Virus record (IMG/VR): IMGVR_UViG_3300005518_000009
Span: 1 to 44,503 of that record
DNA: 44,503 bases
Direction: 5' to 3' (one strand)
Source: a virus
Made by a program: the position numbers and the translations under genes. Below the pieces are notes generated by a model that worked only from the letters and a program-made list of their open reading frames with translations, did no database searches and was not told the origin of the DNA. Of this stretch, positions 12,545 to 21,126 are shown piece by piece (positions within the stretch are counted from its first letter, which is position 1; each line of letters opens with the position of its first letter).

Positions 12545-12858
12545 ATTGGCCGTTCCGTCGTTCCGTCGCCCGGCAGCGGGAGCAACTCCTCGAGCTCCGG
12601 CTCAAGGACCTCGAGCAACAACTCGCCCACGAACGCGAGCAGACGACGTACTTCCGCACGCGCTACGAACGGATCGCCGACGAACTCCTCTTCAGCCGCG
12701 GCCAGATCGCCGCGCCGGTCCACGTCGAGAGCAAGACGTCCACGAAAGAACCTGTGACCAACCGATTGCTGCGCATCGCCAACATCACCGGCAGTGCCCG
12801 CGGCGTCGATTTCCAACGCGCCCCGGACCGTGGCCCAGAACCCCTCCCAACCCCCTAA
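12541..12858 (+). CDS. Hypothetical helical protein before portal
   Basis: A 105-residue protein from ATG 12541 that overlaps the previous stop. The first 60 residues form a charged helix (RQREQLLELRLKDLEQQLAHE); the rest is polar and probably disordered. Its 3' end overlaps the portal gene's possible start region. No family is recognised. Confidence 0.5.
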   Translation: MNWPFRRSVARQREQLLELRLKDLEQQLAHEREQTTYFRTRYERIADELLFSRGQIAAPVHVESKTSTKEPVTNRLLRIANITGSARGVDFQRAPDRGPEPLPTP

Positions 12859-15298
12859 GACGCAGGTCAATTACAGCGGCCCGAAGGCCAAGCAACTCGC
12901 GCAGGACTGCATCGCCGCGGTCCGCACCGATGCCGCGCGCCTCGATCGCGACAAGGCCGACTGGCTGAACATCCTCGGGTTTCATGGGGGCGTCGACAAC
13001 TGGTGGGTCACGTGGGACCAGGTCGACAACCTGTGGCGCCGGATTCCGGACGACGACAGCGAGTACGGGCTGCCGGCGGAAGTGCCGCGCCAGGCGAGCA
13101 ATCTCTTCAAGCGGAAGATCGACGGCATCGCCGCGATTCTGAACCAGTCGGAACCCGCGCAGGAGTGGCGGCCGGCGACCGATGACGATGCGGCACGGGC
13201 GACGGCCGACATCATCGACGACGTGCTGCCGGTCCTGCGCGACGAGTGCGGCTACGACCAGGGCGATCGCGAGTTGATCAACCTGCACGTCACGCTCACC
13301 GACAAGGTCGGCTACGAGGTCTACTTCGACACCGACGAGAAGTACGGCACCGAACTGATTCAAGGCTTGTCCTGTCCGTCGTGTGACTGGCAGGGCATGC
13401 CGATGGAAGTGGACGACGCCGGCGGCCCGGCGATGGACGACCAGGACACGCACGGGGCCTGTCCTCAGTGCGGCGCACCGGGCGAGTCGCTCGAGCCGCT
13501 GCTCAACCCGCTGACGGGCGAGCCGCGTGGCGTCCACTACCCGAAAGGCAAGATCTGCGGCCGCGTCATTCCGAGCTTCGAGATCTCGCTCCCGCCGAGT
13601 GCGCGGGAGTGCCGCGTGAAGAAGGTCCCGTACCTCGTGACGCACACCTGGATGGCGCGCGAAGACGCGATCCGGATGTACCCGAAGAAGGCCGCCGTCA
13701 TTCGCCAGGCGCGCGCTGAGTCGAGCGCCGGCAACACGAGCTCGCAGTACGCGAGCGCCGTGCGCAACATCTCGAGCCCGCATGCGGCCGCCCGCGGCGT
13801 GATGCCGCAGACGAAGGACGCGATCGTCGTCTGGCGTATCGTGCATGACCCGATCAACGACGAGCTCGAGGGCTACAACTTTCCCGACGGCCTCGACATC
13901 GTCCTCATCGACAACGAAGTCATCGACAGCGGCCCGCTGCCGCTCGTCGACGACCAGGGCCAACCGATCAAGCCGATTGCGCTCCGGCAATACGTCGCGG
14001 CCCCCGGCTCCCCGTTCGGGATTCCGCCGGCTGACGACCTGGGCGTGCTGCAGCGCCAGCGCAACCTGCTCGAGACGCTGCTGATTCTGATTCTGATCAA
14101 CCTCGGGTCGCCGACCACGTGGGTGCCCTCCACGGTCACGATCGAGGACGAGATCGACCGCAACCCCGGCGCCATCAACCGCTACCGGAGCCACGGCATG
14201 AGCGGCGAGAAGCCGTTCACCGAGCCTGGCGTCAACCCGCCCGAAGGCCTCTACAAGGCCCTCGAGATGAACACCCAGATGTTCGACACCATCTCGGGCC
14301 TCAACGCGATTCTCGAGGGGCAACACCAGGAGGGCGTCAACACCCTCGGCGAAGTGCAGCGCCTGCAGGAGCGCGGGATGGCGACGTTCCTCACGCCGCT
14401 GACCCACCTGATTCAGTTCGAGAACGAGCTCGCGTATCTGCTCCTGCAGACCGCGCGGCAGTCACTCTGGACGACGCGCCTGATTCGTGCCGTTGGCGAG
14501 AATGGGCAGTGGGAGATCAAGCAGTTCAGTGGCGCCGACCTGCACGGGAGTGTCGACGTCTACGTCAACCCAACCTCCGCCTGGCCGAAGTCCGACCTGC
14601 TGCAGCACCTGCGCCTCAAGGACGCGATTGAGATGCAGGTCGTCGACCCGCACGATCCGGAAATCCAGGAGAAGGTGCTGTCCGACTACGCGCTCACGCA
14701 CCTGAAGCCGAGCCTCGACGAAGACCGCAAACAAATCGCGCGCGAGCTCGAGCGCTGGAAGCAGGCGCAGTCGCCGCAAGAGATCGAACCGCCCGGCCCC
14801 TTCATCAACGAGCAGTTCCACGTCGTGCGGAAGTCGAACTTCATGAAGACCGAGGAAGCCGAAGCGATCAAGCTCCGGAGCCCCGAGGTCTGGCAGGCGA
14901 TGGCACAGCACATCTCGCAGCTGCAACAGTCGATCGCCGCGAAACAACAGGCCGCCGACGGCAAGGCGGGCGGGAAGGGCCAGGACGAACCGAAAGCGGC
15001 CTTCTCGTTCAAGGGCGAGGATCTCGCCGATCCGATCGTGCGCCAGGCGTTCATCGCGCTGATGGCGAAGGACGGCCTCCTCGATCCGCACTCCGCCGCG
15101 GCCGAGGCGCCGGCCCCGGTCAAGGACACCGGCAAGGACACGGGCCCCGACGGGACGGTGCTCGACCATCACATTCACGCCGGCCACCTGATTCCCGCCG
15201 GCGGGCCGAAATCCAGTCCGCTCGACGCGCATCTGGCCGCCGGGCATCTGCGACCCGCGCCGCCGGCGCCGCCGCCGCAACCGGGACCGCCCGCATGA
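12794..15298 (+). CDS. Portal protein with embedded cysteine cluster
   Basis: An 834-residue protein immediately downstream of the terminase block. Size, position and an FGIPPADDLGVLQRQRN helix followed by a long helical C-terminal half are typical of podovirus-type portal proteins. Twelve of these would form the ring at the capsid vertex through which DNA passes and to which the terminase docks. About 195-235 residues in, CPSCDWQG and CPQCGAPGE form a zinc-ribbon-like insertion. The last 60 residues are Pro/His-rich with repeated HxHAGHL-type segments. The start is GTG 12794 or more likely GTG 12830; neither has a clear ribosome site. Confidence 0.8.
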   Translation: MPAASISNAPRTVAQNPSQPPKTQVNYSGPKAKQLAQDCIAAVRTDAARLDRDKADWLNILGFHGGVDNWWVTWDQVDNLWRRIPDDDSEYGLPAEVPRQASNLFKRKIDGIAAILNQSEPAQEWRPATDDDAARATADIIDDVLPVLRDECGYDQGDRELINLHVTLTDKVGYEVYFDTDEKYGTELIQGLSCPSCDWQGMPMEVDDAGGPAMDDQDTHGACPQCGAPGESLEPLLNPLTGEPRGVHYPKGKICGRVIPSFEISLPPSARECRVKKVPYLVTHTWMAREDAIRMYPKKAAVIRQARAESSAGNTSSQYASAVRNISSPHAAARGVMPQTKDAIVVWRIVHDPINDELEGYNFPDGLDIVLIDNEVIDSGPLPLVDDQGQPIKPIALRQYVAAPGSPFGIPPADDLGVLQRQRNLLETLLILILINLGSPTTWVPSTVTIEDEIDRNPGAINRYRSHGMSGEKPFTEPGVNPPEGLYKALEMNTQMFDTISGLNAILEGQHQEGVNTLGEVQRLQERGMATFLTPLTHLIQFENELAYLLLQTARQSLWTTRLIRAVGENGQWEIKQFSGADLHGSVDVYVNPTSAWPKSDLLQHLRLKDAIEMQVVDPHDPEIQEKVLSDYALTHLKPSLDEDRKQIARELERWKQAQSPQEIEPPGPFINEQFHVVRKSNFMKTEEAEAIKLRSPEVWQAMAQHISQLQQSIAAKQQAADGKAGGKGQDEPKAAFSFKGEDLADPIVRQAFIALMAKDGLLDPHSAAAEAPAPVKDTGKDTGPDGTVLDHHIHAGHLIPAGGPKSSPLDAHLAAGHLRPAPPAPPPQPGPPA

Positions 15299-15771
15299 GC
15301 GCTGCCCTGCGCCAGGCCGTCCGGGATCTCCTGCGCGAAGCCGAAGATCACGGCCCGATCCACGACGAAAGCTCGCTCGGCCGGATCCGCACCCTGCTGC
15401 GTCGGACCGAACGCGCCAGCGCCGCACCGGAACCCGTGCAGGTGCATGCGCACGAGCTCGACATCGCGCGCCTCGTCGACGCCTTGTCGGCCTTCAAAAA
15501 AATCGGCGGACATTTCGTCGGGTGCGGCGCCGATAAGGACGGACGGATTTGTTCGGCGAGCTGCCGACGCGCGCAGGCCGCGCTCGAGCGGCGTCACGTG
15601 ACCGCCGCGGCCGGCACCGTCGACGCGCACCTGATCACGATTCGCGCCCTCGAACAAGAGCGCCGCGAGCTGCAGCGCACGATTGCGAAGTTGGAAACGT
15701 TAGCGGGCCTGGTGAAGCGCCCGCGCGGCCGACCGCGCAAACGGCCGGTGACCCAGACGATGAGCACGTAA
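15295..15771 (+). CDS. Hypothetical protein with AT-hook-like tail
   Basis: A 158-residue protein overlapping the portal stop. It has a helical N-terminus, a central CGADKDGRICSASC cluster that may bind a metal, a coiled-coil stretch (RALEQERRELQRTIAKLE), and a C-terminal KRPRGRPRKRP. That last element matches the AT-hook core RGRP flanked by basic residues, which binds the minor groove of DNA. A DNA-binding or packaging-linked role between portal and scaffold is possible. No family is recognised. Confidence 0.5.
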   Translation: MSAALRQAVRDLLREAEDHGPIHDESSLGRIRTLLRRTERASAAPEPVQVHAHELDIARLVDALSAFKKIGGHFVGCGADKDGRICSASCRRAQAALERRHVTAAAGTVDAHLITIRALEQERRELQRTIAKLETLAGLVKRPRGRPRKRPVTQTMST

Positions 15772-15793
15772 CGCACGACCTGAACCCGGCGTA

Positions 15794-15819
15794 GCGCGAG
15801 GAACTCGAGAGCCTCGCGC
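15794..15819 (+). terminator. 8-bp hairpin after portal operon
   Basis: GCGCGAGG (15794-15801) and CCTCGCGC (15812-15819) form a perfect stem around a 10-base loop, 23 bases after the preceding stop. No T-run follows, so it is not a canonical intrinsic terminator, but it would protect or pause the transcript. Confidence 0.4.
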
Positions 15820-15886
15820 GTATCGCACTGCCCGCGAACGCCGGACGCTAGTCAACGCACAAGGGCAGACCTGCGACGAAGAAATA

Positions 15887-15949
15887 CGGGCGGCGTCGCT
15901 GATGGATTTCCGAACGGAGATCTGTGAGCGATGTCGCCCGTTTGCTTTT
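15887..15949 (+). terminator. Two-tier hairpin followed by T-rich tract
   Basis: CGGGCGGCGTCGCT (15887-15900) pairs with AGCGATGTCGCCCG (15927-15940) over 14 positions, two of them G-U in RNA. Inside the loop an inner stem, GATTTCC (15905-15911) with GGAGATC (15916-15922), closes a short loop. The strand continues TTTGCTTTT at 15941-15949. This is the best intrinsic-terminator-like structure in the window. It lies in the 215-base gap before the scaffold gene, so it probably lowers or times read-through from portal into scaffold and capsid, or acts as a 5' leader structure. Confidence 0.6.
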
Positions 15950-15986
15950 GGCTGGTCTGCCCCGTTTCTCGAGGAGAGAGCCAGTT

Positions 15987-17105
15987 ATGTTTGGTCACCT
16001 AGGGACGAGCGAGCACGCCGAGCGTCACACTCTCGCGGCAGACGAGATCTGCTACTGGGATGCGCCGGCGTCAGAGCTCGGGTTCACCGGCGCCGCCGCC
16101 AGTGGCCCTGCCGCACCGGCGTCTGAGACCGCGGCGGCTGACCCGGGTTCGGACACCGACGCCCACGCGGCCGCGGACCAGGACGCTTCGGACACGACCG
16201 AAGACGTCGAGCGCCCCGACGCAGCGGAGGAGGACGACCCGAACGCTGACCCGCTCGACGCGCTCGCGCGCGACGAGGAGTCCGACGAGGACGCACCCGC
16301 CACACGCACGATCGAAGATCGCTATAAGGGGCTGAAGCAGCGCGCCCGCAAACTGGAGCGCGCGTACAAGAAGCACCTCCCGACGATCCAAGCGTTGCGA
16401 GAGGCCGGCGTCGACCTGCGGACCCTCATCCAGCGGAGTCAGAAGCTCGCTGATTTCGAACGCAATCTCGAGAGCAACCCTCGGGTGCGCTCGTTGCTAT
16501 ACGGCGAGGACGAACCGAACACAGACCGTCGAGACAGCCGATCCGACCGCGGCCGCGGCCGCGCCGAAGAGGACACGGTCAGCTACCCGTTCGACACGAA
16601 CGACGAAGTCGGACGGTTCCTCGCGGACTTCCATAAGAGCACGCGCACGCAGTCGACTGACATCGTCTCGCGCCTCGAGCGCATCGAGCAGTCACTGGGG
16701 CAGCGCGTCGACCGCATCGAGCAATCGACGCGGCAGCGGGAAGTCACCGCGATGCAGACCGAGTGGCGCTCGGCCACGCAGGCCGCCGCCGGCAAGCTCC
16801 CGGAAGAGTACCGGCCGATGTTCAACGACGCGGTGTACGGCGCGATGGAGCAGGTCGCCAGCGGCCGGCTGCGCGCGACACCGCAGCAGATCATCGACCA
16901 CTACCTCAAACGGATCAAAGTCTCCGACGGCCAGAAGGCTCGGGCCTCGAATGCCGCGCGTCAGCGCATCGCGACGCGCAACGACCAATTACCACGTCGA
17001 CCGAGTGGCAACGCCAATGGTTCGCCGGCGTCGCCGCGGTCCCGTGCGATTCCCCGCCTCGAAGAGTTCAACCGCGACATTTCGCGACGCTTCGGGTCGG
17101 TGTAG
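15987..17105 (+). CDS. Scaffolding protein
   Basis: A 372-residue protein with GAGGAGAGAG before ATG 15987. Residues 1-110 are acidic and Ala-rich (long Asp/Glu tracts); the middle is charged coiled coil (YKGLKQRARKLERAYKKHL, later RLERIEQSLGQRVDRIEQS); the C-terminus is basic and disordered. An acidic disordered N-terminus, helical core and basic tail, encoded directly before the major capsid gene, is typical of phage scaffolds that guide procapsid assembly and then leave. No protease motif is seen. A longer version from GTG 15924 would read through the terminator-like hairpin and is unlikely. Confidence 0.7.
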   Translation: MFGHLGTSEHAERHTLAADEICYWDAPASELGFTGAAASGPAAPASETAAADPGSDTDAHAAADQDASDTTEDVERPDAAEEDDPNADPLDALARDEESDEDAPATRTIEDRYKGLKQRARKLERAYKKHLPTIQALREAGVDLRTLIQRSQKLADFERNLESNPRVRSLLYGEDEPNTDRRDSRSDRGRGRAEEDTVSYPFDTNDEVGRFLADFHKSTRTQSTDIVSRLERIEQSLGQRVDRIEQSTRQREVTAMQTEWRSATQAAAGKLPEEYRPMFNDAVYGAMEQVASGRLRATPQQIIDHYLKRIKVSDGQKARASNAARQRIATRNDQLPRRPSGNANGSPASPRSRAIPRLEEFNRDISRRFGSV

Positions 17106-17115
17106 GAGCACCAGC

Positions 17116-18453
17116 ATGTTTCGATTCCTCAAGGCGCTGACGCAGAGCCCCGACGGGCTGTTGCATATGCCCGGCGCCGATCTCACCTCGTGGGACGCCC
17201 TCTTGCGAGAGGACTATTCCCCGATCATTCAGAACGAACTCACCGAAGACAACCCGATTCAGGCGTTCATGGCCGAAGAGGTCGCGGACGACTCCTGGAC
17301 CGGCAAAGAGAAGTACGTCCCCGTGAAGGTCGGCCGCAACTGGTCGGTCGGATCGATCGGCGCCGGCGGCGCGATCCCGCCGAAGGGCCGTGCGAAATAC
17401 GACAAGTTCCTGATCGGCATGCGTGACGTGTACGGCGCCGTCGGCTTCGAGCGGATGGTGATGGAGCAGTCGCGCAGCAAGAAGGGGAGCTGGGCGTACG
17501 TCGTCCCGCAGGAAATGAACGGCCTGGTCGAAGACCTGACGTTCACGCGCAACCGCATCGGCTGGTACTACGGCTCGGGCATCCTCTCGCTGCTCTCCGG
17601 CCAGCACACCAACACGACGACCCTGACGCTGAAGAACCCCGGCAACGTCACGGGCACCGTGATGCCGAACCGCTACATCTTCGGCGACGCGACGTCGGGG
17701 ATGACGGTCGCCGTCACGGACACCAACGGCAACATCCTCGGCACCGGCACGATCACGGCGATCTCGTCGAACGGCAACACCGCGACGCTCGACACCGCGA
17801 TCACGGCGGCCGACGGCAGCTACGTCGTGCTCGCGCAGAACGCGACGCAGACCTCCTACAACAAGGAGCCCGAGGGGCTGCTCGCCGGCATCGACGACGG
17901 CACCTACGTCGGGACGTATCACAACCTGTCCCGCACGACGTATCCGATTCTCCAGTCGCCCGTGTTCACGGGCGTCGGGGCGCTGAGCGCGGACGCGATT
18001 CAGCAGGCCATCGACGCCGTCGCGATCAAGGTCGGCAAGACGATCGACATGCTGCTCGGCGAGCTCGGCGTTCTGCGCGCCTACCTCGTGCTGACGGAGC
18101 TCGATCGCCGCTACACCGGCGCGGAGCTGATGCGGCCGGACGCTGGCTCCTCGCGCGCGAAGCGGCCGACCGGCCGGAAAGCGCAGATCACCTTCGGCGA
18201 CATCCCGTTCTTCGCCGACCGTGACGGTCCGTTCGGATCGCTCTTCGGCGTCAACAAGGGCAGCTGGGTCCGCTACACGCTCCAGAAGGGCAAGTGGGCG
18301 GATGAAGACGGCCACACCATTCGCTGGGTGCCGGGCTTCGATCAGTGGCAGGCGTTCTACTTCCTGCTCGAGAACTACCACTGCCATGCGCCCGCGCGGA
18401 ACTTCCGCATGGACGGCATCACCACCAACCAGGTGCTGGTGCACAGCTATTAA
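17116..18453 (+). CDS. Major capsid protein
   Basis: A 445-residue protein with TAGGAGC before ATG 17116, ten bases after the scaffold stop. Its place between scaffold and head-completion genes, its size, and its plan of an N-terminal helix-rich arm, a DNPIQAFMAEEV stretch, and beta-rich central and C-terminal domains (QITFGDIPFFADRD, NFRMDGITTNQV) fit an HK97-fold coat protein. A Gly/Thr-rich beta insertion at about 165-250 looks like an extra surface domain. The long in-frame extension upstream to 16951 is the shadow of the scaffold gene. It should be the most abundant virion protein. Confidence 0.75.
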   Translation: MFRFLKALTQSPDGLLHMPGADLTSWDALLREDYSPIIQNELTEDNPIQAFMAEEVADDSWTGKEKYVPVKVGRNWSVGSIGAGGAIPPKGRAKYDKFLIGMRDVYGAVGFERMVMEQSRSKKGSWAYVVPQEMNGLVEDLTFTRNRIGWYYGSGILSLLSGQHTNTTTLTLKNPGNVTGTVMPNRYIFGDATSGMTVAVTDTNGNILGTGTITAISSNGNTATLDTAITAADGSYVVLAQNATQTSYNKEPEGLLAGIDDGTYVGTYHNLSRTTYPILQSPVFTGVGALSADAIQQAIDAVAIKVGKTIDMLLGELGVLRAYLVLTELDRRYTGAELMRPDAGSSRAKRPTGRKAQITFGDIPFFADRDGPFGSLFGVNKGSWVRYTLQKGKWADEDGHTIRWVPGFDQWQAFYFLLENYHCHAPARNFRMDGITTNQVLVHSY

Positions 18454-18471
18454 TCGCGTGAGCTGACGTGA

Positions 18472-18497
18472 GGGCGGTTGCCGTGAGGTGACCGCCC
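18472..18497 (+). terminator. 7-bp hairpin after capsid gene
   Basis: GGGCGGT (18472-18478) pairs with ACCGCCC (18491-18497) around a 12-base loop in the 71-base gap after the major capsid gene. No T-run follows. A stabilising 3' structure for the abundant capsid message is a reasonable guess. Confidence 0.4.
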
Positions 18498-18524
18498 AGA
18501 CGTCGCGACGCTTGTAGGAGAGAC

Positions 18525-19115
18525 ATGGGCAAGATCTACGACCCGCAGCTGCCTGACGGCGTGAACGTCGTCGACCTCACGCCGGCCACGCCGGCGCAAG
18601 AGGCGCTGACGCCCGAGACGATCGTCGTGGTGATCAACCGCGGTCACGAAACGCTCGTGCGCAAGTTCGACGGCATCGACTACCCGCTGCACCCGCACAC
18701 CGTCGGCCTGATCAAGATGCCGTACGGCGCGGCGCTGCATTTCCAGAAGCACTGCACGGTCCCTGGAACGCGCGATGCGGTCACGAGCGCCGAGCAGAGC
18801 TACCTCGGGATCCTCGGCATCGACCCGGAAGACTGGTGCACCCCCTTCTCGGTCGCGGAGTGCGAGGCCTTCGGGCAGCGCGTCGAAGCGATCCAGCGCG
18901 AAGAGGGCGAGGAAGTCACGGCCGTCAACGTCGGGCGCCAGGTGGCGTCGGGCAAGGTGCCGGTCGGGCGCGGCCAGAGCCGCGGCGGGAAGAAGACGGG
19001 CTTCGCGCGCAAAGGCGTCACGGCCAAAGGCGACGAAGTCGATCGCGCTGAGGTCATGACGACCGACGGGCGCGCCGCGCAGGACGTCATCAACGACGTC
19101 AACAACGACGAGTGA
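18525..19115 (+). CDS. Hypothetical head protein
   Basis: A 196-residue protein with TAGGAGAG before ATG 18525. The first 90 residues are beta-rich and neutral (VVVINRGHETLVRKFDG, IDYPLHPHTVGLIKMPYGAALHF). The C-terminal half is basic, with Gly/Lys-rich linker (GRGQSRGGKKTGFARKG), then acidic. It lies directly downstream of the capsid gene, so a head or vertex accessory protein is likely. No family is recognised. Confidence 0.5.
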   Translation: MGKIYDPQLPDGVNVVDLTPATPAQEALTPETIVVVINRGHETLVRKFDGIDYPLHPHTVGLIKMPYGAALHFQKHCTVPGTRDAVTSAEQSYLGILGIDPEDWCTPFSVAECEAFGQRVEAIQREEGEEVTAVNVGRQVASGKVPVGRGQSRGGKKTGFARKGVTAKGDEVDRAEVMTTDGRAAQDVINDVNNDE

Positions 19116-19639
19116 TGGACGTCTATCTCGACCACGTGCCGGTGTCGCCGCGACTCCGCCTCCCGAAGGCGCTCGAGTTCGCGCAGCGCTACGTCGGCGC
19201 GTTCGATCGGGATCTGCGGCTCCGCCGGAGTGCGGAGAACCCGCACGTGTACGTGCTCGAGCGGCGCTGCCGGCGTCGACCGGCGGCGAACACGGCGATG
19301 CGCGACGCCTCGGACATTCACATTCAGGCGCGAGACGGCTACATCCACGTCGCCAGCGTGCATCCGAACGTCGTGGCACGGCCGTGGGGCATCGTCGCCG
19401 AGCTCCTGGAAGGCGGCCGCGACAACTGGATGGAAGGCGGCGCCGACAAGGTCTTCGACGAGATCGTCTACGAGAAGGCCTTCATGAAGTACACGCGCCG
19501 GCAACGCCGGCTGCGGATTCTGCGCGAGATGGCGCTCGAGCACTTCGACTTGTTAGACCGGCTGGGTGACCGCGAAGGGCGCACCAGTCGGACGCGTATT
19601 TCCAACGTCGGCACACAGCCGCTGCACCGCGCAGCGTAG
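19115..19639 (+). CDS. Hypothetical basic protein of the head module
   Basis: A 174-residue basic protein whose ATG overlaps the preceding TGA (a GTG three bases earlier is also possible). It is Arg-rich throughout (RRCRRRPAANTAMRD, KYTRRQRRLRILREMALEH) with mixed helix and strand. It is tightly coupled to the upstream head gene, so a joining or assembly role is plausible. No motif settles it. Confidence 0.5.
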   Translation: MDVYLDHVPVSPRLRLPKALEFAQRYVGAFDRDLRLRRSAENPHVYVLERRCRRRPAANTAMRDASDIHIQARDGYIHVASVHPNVVARPWGIVAELLEGGRDNWMEGGADKVFDEIVYEKAFMKYTRRQRRLRILREMALEHFDLLDRLGDREGRTSRTRISNVGTQPLHRAA

Positions 19640-19650
19640 GAGTTCTTCAG

Positions 19651-20013
19651 ATGTTGTACGGGGGCATTCGAAAGGTCGTCGCGAAGACCGCGAACTACAC
19701 GGTCAACCCGGATCGCGACAAGAGCGGGCAGCTGTTCACGACGAAGGGCGCGACCGGCGCCGTCACGTTCACGCTGCCGACGCTCAACACGCCAAAGGCC
19801 GGGTACTTCGTCGACTTCCACAACGAGGTCGACCAGAACATGGTCGTCACGGCGGCCGCTGGCAAGGCGATCGCGGACGGCAACGCCGCGGCGACGTCCC
19901 TGACGGCGTCGACGGGCGGTCACAAGATCGGCGCCCGCATTCGCGCGGAGTGGGACGGGGCGGCCTGGCTCCTCCTCGGTACCAACGCCGGCGTCACGTA
20001 CACCGTCGCGTAA
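19651..20013 (+). CDS. Small beta-rich structural protein, possible capsid decoration
   Basis: A 120-residue protein with TAGGAG before ATG 19651. It is almost entirely beta-strand and small polar residues (TKGATGAVTFTLPTLNTP, then a Gly/Ala/Thr-rich half and GAAWLLLGTNAGVTYTVA). The same GxVTFTLPTxxxxKxG plan is seen in phage fibre or decoration modules. Placed after head genes, it is likely a virion surface or decoration protein. Confidence 0.5.
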   Translation: MLYGGIRKVVAKTANYTVNPDRDKSGQLFTTKGATGAVTFTLPTLNTPKAGYFVDFHNEVDQNMVVTAAAGKAIADGNAAATSLTASTGGHKIGARIRAEWDGAAWLLLGTNAGVTYTVA

Positions 20014-20043
20014 TTCACTTTTCACGAACGAGGACATCGCACC

Positions 20044-20715
20044 ATGTTGGGACTTCAGACTCTTGTATTCAGCCACCCGGTGCTCAGCACGCTGGGGCTG
20101 CTCGTCGGATTCGCGGCCGTCGGCATGGCGCTCACCAGCAAGCTGCCGGCGCAGAACGATTTCGCCAAGCTGCTCTTCTCACTCGGCTTCATGGACGCCA
20201 ACGCGAACCTGAAAGGCCCGGTCGGCGGGGCGCTCGGCACCTTGGCGATGTACGACCAGCTGCGTGATTCGCAGTTCTCGATCGCGGGCGTCGGCAACGC
20301 GGCCGACACCACCGACGACACGCTGTTCAGCACGTCGCTCCAGGCGAACGAGCTCGCCAAGAACGGCGACGAGTACGTCCTCGAGGCGTGCGGATCGACG
20401 GCCGCCAACGGCAACAACAAAACGATCAAGGTGTTCTTCGGCGCCACGGCCGTGCTCAGCTCAGGCGTCATCACCTCGAACGCCAAGAAGTGGACGGCGT
20501 ACGTCCGCGTCAAGCGCTCGGCTGCCGGCACGCAGATCGCCAACGGCGAGTTCACCGTCGATGGCACCGCGACGACCGTCAACCTCACCACGCCGGCCGA
20601 AGACCTGACGGGCGCCGTCACCGCGAAGGTGACCGGTGCGTCACCGACGACCGGTGCGGCGAGCGACGTGCTCGGCAACGACTGGTCTGTCGTCCGCCGC
20701 GGTCTGGCGTCGTAA
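20044..20715 (+). CDS. Virion structural protein with hydrophobic N-terminus
   Basis: A 223-residue protein with CGAGGA before ATG 20044. The N-terminus is hydrophobic (about 8-32: FSHPVLSTLGLLVGFAAVGM), followed by a polar beta-rich domain typical of jelly-roll capsid or fibre proteins (ANELAKNGDEYVLEACGS, KTIKVFFGATAVLSSGVI, TAYVRVKRSAAGTQIANGEF). The hydrophobic start may anchor it or pack in the virion. The exact virion position is unknown. Confidence 0.5.
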   Translation: MLGLQTLVFSHPVLSTLGLLVGFAAVGMALTSKLPAQNDFAKLLFSLGFMDANANLKGPVGGALGTLAMYDQLRDSQFSIAGVGNAADTTDDTLFSTSLQANELAKNGDEYVLEACGSTAANGNNKTIKVFFGATAVLSSGVITSNAKKWTAYVRVKRSAAGTQIANGEFTVDGTATTVNLTTPAEDLTGAVTAKVTGASPTTGAASDVLGNDWSVVRRGLAS

Positions 20716-20723
20716 CCAAGCCT

Positions 20724-20737
20724 CGCCCGGATGGGCG
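20724..20737 (+). terminator. Short hairpin after structural gene
   Basis: CGCCC (20724-20728), loop GGAT, GGGCG (20733-20737), nine bases after a stop codon, with GCCT/AGGC able to extend the stem beyond an internal loop. A second imperfect stem around 20755-20776 follows. No T-run. Together they fill the 96-base gap before the next gene. Confidence 0.35.
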
Positions 20738-20811
20738 GGAGAGGCGCGCGCGGGTGTGCGTGACGGGGATCCGTCGGCACCCCGCGCCCGGCCTCGGTCT
20801 GGAGTAGTGCG

Positions 20812-21126
20812 ATGGCAGCAGGAGCCTACAGCGGCCCGATTCAACCGCTCGCGCCGATCCGCCAAACGATCAACAACGCCGGCGGCGCGCAGCAGGGCAG
20901 CAGCACGCCCGGCAACGTGCACGGCGTCGTCATCAAGGCGATCTGCCCGGGCCAGAACATCTATGTCGGCGTGTCGAGCGCGGTCACCACGGGGACCGGC
21001 TACAAGATGGGCGACGGCGAGACGCTGACGTTCGAAGTCAAAAACCTCAACAAACTCTGGTTCATTGCGAGCGCCGATGGGCAATCAATTTCGGTTCTGC
21101 CGTTCCTCCGTGCGTCGGTGGTCTAG
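20812..21126 (+). CDS. Small structural protein, possible decoration
   Basis: A 104-residue protein with CTGGAG before ATG 20812. It is beta-rich with an N-terminal Gly/Gln/Asn linker, then VVIKAICPGQNIYVGVSS, YKMGDGETLTFEV and LWFIASADGQSISVLPF. This strand order resembles small phage proteins that decorate or complete heads. The next gene starts within its 3' end, so the two are co-translated. Confidence 0.45.
   Translation: MAAGAYSGPIQPLAPIRQTINNAGGAQQGSSTPGNVHGVVIKAICPGQNIYVGVSSAVTTGTGYKMGDGETLTFEVKNLNKLWFIASADGQSISVLPFLRASVV

Noticed and set aside
12785-14407. 540-codon minus-strand open frame across the portal gene
   Set aside because: Same composition bias and no motif; the plus strand carries the portal protein.
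16951-17115. Upstream extension of the major capsid frame
   Set aside because: It overlaps the scaffold gene out of frame and reads as random basic sequence; ATG 17116 has a good ribosome site.
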